From Nibrella saemangeumensis (lineage in GTDB: Bacteria; Bacteroidota; Bacteroidia; Cytophagales; Spirosomataceae), in NCBI RefSeq assembly GCF_039541915.1, contig NZ_BAABHD010000028.1, positions 62,001-126,000 on the forward strand: a DNA stretch of 64,000 nucleotides. Direction: 5' to 3'. The position numbers and the translations under genes are program-made. The notes under the pieces were generated by a model, which was given only the letters and a program-made list of their open reading frames with translations, did not search any database and was not told the origin of the DNA. This document shows, one piece after another, positions 59,924-64,000 of the stretch. How positions within the stretch are numbered: the first letter of the stretch is position 1; every line of letters starts with the position of its first letter.

Positions 59924-59959
59924 CTTTACTACCTTGGAATTTTTTGTACACAAAAAGCA

Positions 59960-61222
59960 ATGATCAAGAAGTATCACCTGCAACAGATGGCTTACGTGCT
60001 TTTAGCAGTAGTAGCGCTTGCTGCCTGTAAATCAAAGCACCCGACCAGTGTGAAGCCTGGTAAGAAGAGTACGGCGACTGGTATAGCCTATAATGAAAAA
60101 GATGGCTTTCAGGTATCCAAATTCAAAGGTCAGCCGGTAGGTCCGAACCTCGTCTTCATTGAGGGCGGACGCTTCACAATGGGCTCTCTGGAGGAGGATG
60201 TAGTTAACTCGCGCGACAACCGCGAGCGTACCGTCAGCATCCAGTCTTTCTATATGGATGAAACGGAAATTGCCAACATTCACTATCTGGAGTACCTGAA
60301 CGCTATTACGCGTGATTCTTCAGAGGAGTTTGTAAAATCAGCGCTGCCGGACACTACCGTGTGGGCAAACCCGCTGTCGTTTAACGATTCTTATGTAACC
60401 CAGTATTTGCGTTATCCTGCCTTCCGATATTATCCGGTAGTCGGTGTATCCTGGGTTCAGGCGACTGATTATGCTGCCTGGCGGACTGCAGCTATTAACG
60501 CTGACCTGTCTAAAAACGGCACTGCCGGTGGTAGTAAGAAAAAAGGGTTCTCCCTGAAGCGTAAGTCAAAGCAGGCTGAGACAGTTGCCATGTCGGACAG
60601 CGCCGGAGGTGGTCAGCCCAAATTAGGTCTCGAAAGCGGTCTTATTCTTCCTGATTATCGCCTTCCAACCGAAGCGGAATGGGAATATGCCGCCAAAGCC
60701 CTTATCGGAACTCAGTACCTTGACGAGAACCAGGCTAACCAGCGCATTTATCCATGGGACGGCTCTTCTGTCCGGAACCCCAAGAAAGGCCGTAAACAGG
60801 GCCAGATGCTTGCCAACTTTAAGCGGGGACGTGGTGACTACGCAGGTATCGCTGGCCGCGCTAACGATAAAGCTATTATTACCTCTGAGATTTACGAATA
60901 TCCGCCTAATGACTTTGGGCTATACAACATGGCCGGTAACGTAAACGAGTGGGTTTATGACGTATATCGTCCGCTGTCACACATGGATGTTAGCGACCTG
61001 AACCCGATCCGCCGGAATGGTTATATGGATGATGCAAAGAATTATGACAAGAAGGGTAATAACTCAGCCATTGACGATAAGGTTCGCGTTTACAAAGGTG
61101 GTTCATGGGCTGATGTAGCCTACTGGTTATCGCCGGGAACACGTCGCTTCATGGATCAGGATTCAGCTACGGCTACGATCGGTTTCCGTTGCGCTATGAT
61201 TGCTGGTGGCCGGAATCGGTAA
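59960..61222 (+). CDS. gldJ: GldJ-like lipoprotein (SUMF1 fold), type IX secretion/gliding
   Basis: 420 aa. Lipoprotein signal peptide with Cys23 (ALAACKSK). SUMF1/formylglycine-enzyme-like fold: VGPNLVFIEGGRFTMGSLEEDV, FYMDETEIANIHYLEYLN, SALPDTTVWANPLSFND and RYYPVVGVSWVQATDYAAWR, then PNDFGLYNMAGNVNEWVYDVY and TIGFRCAM. The PDTTVW-type segment and the position of the early motifs resemble GldJ rather than GldK. It works with the T9SS/gliding machinery at the outer membrane. Other names (GldK/PorK) are possible. A basic insertion (GGSKKKGFSLKRKSKQ) interrupts the fold. Confidence 0.78.
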   Translation: MIKKYHLQQMAYVLLAVVALAACKSKHPTSVKPGKKSTATGIAYNEKDGFQVSKFKGQPVGPNLVFIEGGRFTMGSLEEDVVNSRDNRERTVSIQSFYMDETEIANIHYLEYLNAITRDSSEEFVKSALPDTTVWANPLSFNDSYVTQYLRYPAFRYYPVVGVSWVQATDYAAWRTAAINADLSKNGTAGGSKKKGFSLKRKSKQAETVAMSDSAGGGQPKLGLESGLILPDYRLPTEAEWEYAAKALIGTQYLDENQANQRIYPWDGSSVRNPKKGRKQGQMLANFKRGRGDYAGIAGRANDKAIITSEIYEYPPNDFGLYNMAGNVNEWVYDVYRPLSHMDVSDLNPIRRNGYMDDAKNYDKKGNNSAIDDKVRVYKGGSWADVAYWLSPGTRRFMDQDSATATIGFRCAMIAGGRNR

Positions 61223-61263
61223 GAGAATATCCGACAGACTTATTGCACTAGCGGCCGTTCGGT

Positions 61264-61977
61264 TTACCGGGCGGCCGCTAACGTTAATACCCCTACCGAC
61301 GCACAACCAGCCTTCAGGAGTTGACTGGCACAGGCTTCTAAAGTCGCTCCGGTAGTCAAGACATCATCAATCAAGATCACTCGCTTGCCCTGTATTGACT
61401 CGGCATCGGCGATGGCAAAGACATCCTTGACGTTCTCCCAGCGTGCACCCTTGCCTTTCCTGGTTTGGGATGCTTCAAACCGGGTGCGCTTTAAAGCCGT
61501 AGTATTTACGGGTATCTTTAGTGCTTCTGATAATCCCTTGGCAATCCATTCACTCTGGTTGAAACCGCGCTGCCGTTCTCTAACAGGGTGCAGGGGAACG
61601 CCAATGAGGAGATTTGCCTCCGCTATATCCTGACACTTTTCTTTAAGCTCGTAACCAAACCAGCGGCCTAAAACCGCGCCCGCTTCTTTTTGCCCCTTGT
61701 ATTTAATCTGGTGAATTAGCCGCTGAACGATCCCCTTCTTGGAAAATACCAGGTAAGAGTACGCAAAATCGAGCGGTACTTTGCCGGCAAATTGCAACGC
61801 TACGCCCGAAGAACTTGTCTTTGTCAGGTCCGTTACAGGTAATTTAACCCGGCATTGAACACACAGAATCTCTTCGTTTGGGGTCAGGTTCTCGCTACAT
61901 CCCAGGCAGGAAACCGGGTACAGGAGGTCTACAAAATTATTACAGGCCCTTTTGATAAACTGAAGTAGGGTCTCCAT
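61264..61977 (-). CDS. comF: ComF family phosphoribosyltransferase-like protein
   Basis: 237 aa. N-terminal zinc-binding cysteines (SCLGCSENLTPNEEILCVQC). C-terminal PRTase site with VILIDDVLTTGATLEACASQL, the PRPP loop. ComF-type proteins help DNA uptake and recombination in naturally competent bacteria, though many hosts are not competent. It is convergent with the GldJ-like gene (41-bp gap) and divergent from the unknown gene at 62027. Confidence 0.9.
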   Translation of the reverse strand: METLLQFIKRACNNFVDLLYPVSCLGCSENLTPNEEILCVQCRVKLPVTDLTKTSSSGVALQFAGKVPLDFAYSYLVFSKKGIVQRLIHQIKYKGQKEAGAVLGRWFGYELKEKCQDIAEANLLIGVPLHPVRERQRGFNQSEWIAKGLSEALKIPVNTTALKRTRFEASQTRKGKGARWENVKDVFAIADAESIQGKRVILIDDVLTTGATLEACASQLLKAGCASVGVLTLAAAR

Positions 61978-62026
61978 CGTTATTGACTTAAATAGTGTAA
62001 CTTAGCTATAGATTGGATAGGTGCGA

Positions 62027-62383
62027 ATGGAGTCAGAAGAGCAGGTAAAGATAGATAAAGAATGGGAACAACTGATGGCCCATCTTCAGCAGGTAATCGG
62101 TAAACGGCCCGCTGACCTCAACGGTGTCTTATTTCTAATTGGCGTTCAGGAGCTGGGCAAAGGCCCACGTCACTTTACAAAAGAGCAAAAGCAGGATTTG
62201 ATGCACATCGCCGTCTGTAAAGTTTTAAGTCTTGGAGGATACTACCAGCAGGTCGGAACAGACCCCGATGGCTGGCCACAGTGGCAATTAGTGCGTCCTG
62301 TCCCCCACGCCGATTTGCTGGCTCAGGAAGATATGCTGAAGGTATATGTGATTAAATATTTTGCATCACAGCAAATTCAGTAA
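62027..62383 (+). CDS. Conserved hypothetical protein, 118 aa
   Basis: ATG 62027 (GTG 62021 is in frame 6 bp earlier). Soluble, helical N-terminus (QVKIDKEWEQLMAHLQQVIG) and middle (LNGVLFLIGVQELGKG), with a PHADLLAQEDMLKVYVI end. No signal peptide, no metal motif and no coiled coil long enough to name. It ends 48 bp before the DUF4175 gene, so they may share a transcript. I do not recognise the family. Confidence 0.75.
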   Translation: MESEEQVKIDKEWEQLMAHLQQVIGKRPADLNGVLFLIGVQELGKGPRHFTKEQKQDLMHIAVCKVLSLGGYYQQVGTDPDGWPQWQLVRPVPHADLLAQEDMLKVYVIKYFASQQIQ

Positions 62384-62431
62384 TCTATCCATCTCATTTT
62401 CTTTTGAAGTTATACATCCCATACTCATACC

Positions 62432-64000
62432 ATGAAAGCTACCAACTCGTACGTTACGCTCCTGCAGCGGATTGAGGAGTATAAGAAGCGCTACTTTCTG
62501 AACCAGCTTGTCAAAGGTAGCCTTATGTTTCTGGCTCTTGTGTTTTCGCTTTATCTGCTTATCAACACCGCTGAGTTTTTCGGCCGGTTTAGTACACCAA
62601 TTCGAGCGACTTTCTTTTTCGGTTTTTTACTCTTCATAGCAGGAGGAGCGTACTATTGGCTGGTGCAACCAGTAATGAGTTTATATGGTCTCCGAAAACC
62701 TCTGTCAGATGAGGAAGCCGCCCGGCAGATTGGGGGCTTTTTTCCGGAAGTAGGCGATAAGCTGGTTAACACGCTACAGCTTAAGCACCTTTCAGCCTAT
62801 GAAGGTGAACTACTCAACGCCAGCTTGAACCAACGGTCGCAGCAGTTGCTGATCAATCGCTTTGCGAATGCGATTGAATTAAGCAGAAACCGTCGTTTCC
62901 TCAAATACGTAATGTTACCGGTAGCGTTAATTCTGTTTATTCTATTATTCAACCCGTCGTTTTTTACTAACACCTCAACTCGAATTGTTCAGTATGATCG
63001 GGAGTTTGTAGAGGAAGCTCCTTTCCGGTTTGTGGTCAATAATGAAAAGCTGCAGGCTTACCGTAATGAGGATTTTAAGTTGGATGTACAGCTTACCGGA
63101 GAAGTGATTCCGCAAACTGTGTACCTGGTAGTTGATGGAACCCGCTTTAAACTGGAGAATACGAAGGGAAATAATTTTGCCTATACATTCGATAACGTTC
63201 AGCGGGATATAGACTTCACACTGGAAGCTTCGGGTTATAAATCCACGAAATACACCATCGGCTTAATCGACCGGCCCTCCGTCCTGGCTTTTGACGTAAA
63301 GCTTACCTACCCGGCTTACCTCAATAAACCGGCAGAGCAATTATCCAATGTAGGGAACCTGCTGGTACCCCAGGGTACAGTTGTCACGTGGAACTTTACG
63401 GCTGATCATACCGATTCTCTGCTGCTCCGTTTCCATCCTGGAAGCAGCATTGGGGTAGCTCGGAAGGTAGAAAATAACGCCTTCTCCCTGACCCGGCAGA
63501 TTAACCAGAACATTAACTATTCGGTTGACCTGGCTAATAAGTATGCCAGCAATAACTCTAACCTGCGGTATAATATTCAGGTAATTCCCGATCGCTTTCC
63601 ACAGATCACAGTTGAAAAACAGCAGGACACAGTTACGTATAATTATATTGTTCTGGGTGGCTCGATCAACGATGATTATGGCTTTACCCGCCTTCGGCTG
63701 GTGGCGAATGTAACACGGGAGGGCAAGGAAAAACCTAATACGATTACCCGTGACATAGCTATCAACCGCAGCTCTCTGTCACAGAATTACTCCTTTGGAT
63801 GGGCTTTGGATAGTTTGAAACTTCAGGTCAATGATCGGGTGGAGTATTATCTGCAGGTATGGGACAACGACGGTATCAACGGCCCGAAATCTACCCGGAC
63901 GGCTCAGCTTAACTTCACGGTACCGTCACCTGAAGAAGTGCAGAAGCAGATTGACCAATCCGCTCAGAAGGCAGAGCAGCAGATGGAAAATGCACTCAAT
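62432..64000 (+). CDS. DUF4175 family membrane protein (3' end outside window)
   Basis: ATG 62432; the frame stays open for 523 codons to the window edge. An N-terminal helix (TLLQRIEEYKKRYFLNQL) is followed by two TM helices at about 28-48 and 58-78. The rest is a mainly soluble, beta-rich region (NLLVPQGTVVTWNFTADH) with a third TM near 170-185. This is the start of a very large DUF4175 protein, a Bacteroidota family of unknown function that has a long extracytoplasmic part. The end of the gene and its C-terminal repeats are missing here. Confidence 0.85.
   Translation, partial: MKATNSYVTLLQRIEEYKKRYFLNQLVKGSLMFLALVFSLYLLINTAEFFGRFSTPIRATFFFGFLLFIAGGAYYWLVQPVMSLYGLRKPLSDEEAARQIGGFFPEVGDKLVNTLQLKHLSAYEGELLNASLNQRSQQLLINRFANAIELSRNRRFLKYVMLPVALILFILLFNPSFFTNTSTRIVQYDREFVEEAPFRFVVNNEKLQAYRNEDFKLDVQLTGEVIPQTVYLVVDGTRFKLENTKGNNFAYTFDNVQRDIDFTLEASGYKSTKYTIGLIDRPSVLAFDVKLTYPAYLNKPAEQLSNVGNLLVPQGTVVTWNFTADHTDSLLLRFHPGSSIGVARKVENNAFSLTRQINQNINYSVDLANKYASNNSNLRYNIQVIPDRFPQITVEKQQDTVTYNYIVLGGSINDDYGFTRLRLVANVTREGKEKPNTITRDIAINRSSLSQNYSFGWALDSLKLQVNDRVEYYLQVWDNDGINGPKSTRTAQLNFTVPSPEEVQKQIDQSAQKAEQQMENALN

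Overview
The window reads as ordinary chromosome from a Bacteroidota bacterium of the order Cytophagales. Spirosoma-like relatives are my best guess, but I cannot fix the genus from sequence alone. The evidence is: three SusC/FecA-style TonB-dependent receptors with an N-terminal carboxypeptidase-regulatory-like domain; a type IX secretion (T9SS) PorP/SprF protein next to a very large protein with a gliding/T9SS type-B C-terminus; a GldJ-like lipoprotein; DUF4249, DUF4292 and DUF4175 proteins; and promoters of the Bacteroidota type (TTG, about 20 bp, TAnnTTTG). I see no insertion sequence, prophage, integrase or CRISPR array.

Layout. 1-4.3 kb: end of an outer-membrane protein, a small membrane protein, and a minus-strand TonB receptor/DUF4249 lipoprotein pair. 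4.7-13.7 kb: S41 peptidase, DnaQ-like exonuclease, Gfo/Idh/MocA oxidoreductase, LON-domain protein, AI-2E-type exporter, a lipoprotein-like propeller candidate, a PhoB/PhoR-like two-component pair, an RluA pseudouridine synthase and a Dabb protein. 13.9-19.9 kb: TPR protein, DUF4292 lipoprotein and EnvC-like factor (an envelope cluster), then panB, a second RluA enzyme and a 55-residue membrane protein. 20.2-30.6 kb: His-rich membrane protein and TonB receptor, mutL, two rhomboids, dxs, aspartate kinase. 30.6-41.1 kb: PorP/SprF and T9SS cargo, ruvB, ArsR regulator, EamA transporter, the GTPases der and era, initiator tRNA-Met and tRNA-Pro.

41.1-50.7 kb: a DUF5117-type zinc metalloprotease and two tandem M1 aminopeptidase-like proteins whose last 235 codons are almost identical (a likely gene-conversion tract), HupE/UreJ-like protein, cystathionine gamma-synthase. 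50.7-53.3 kb: a TonB receptor under a TPP riboswitch, so very probably a thiamine-compound importer. 53.4-56.4 kb: ring-cleaving dioxygenase, carboxylesterase-like hydrolase, muconolactone-isomerase-like protein, then an exported barnase-like RNase translationally coupled to a barstar-like inhibitor. 56.5-64 kb: mfd (forced TTG start), gldJ-like gene, comF-like gene on the other strand, an unknown protein and the start of a DUF4175 protein.

The parts most worth a second look are the barnase/barstar pair, the TPP-riboswitch TonB receptor, the M1 gene-conversion tract, the envelope cluster with a zinc-ligand-deficient LytM domain, the MutL with a degenerate endonuclease site, two small genes below the usual length cutoff, and a set of imperfect inverted repeats scattered between genes.
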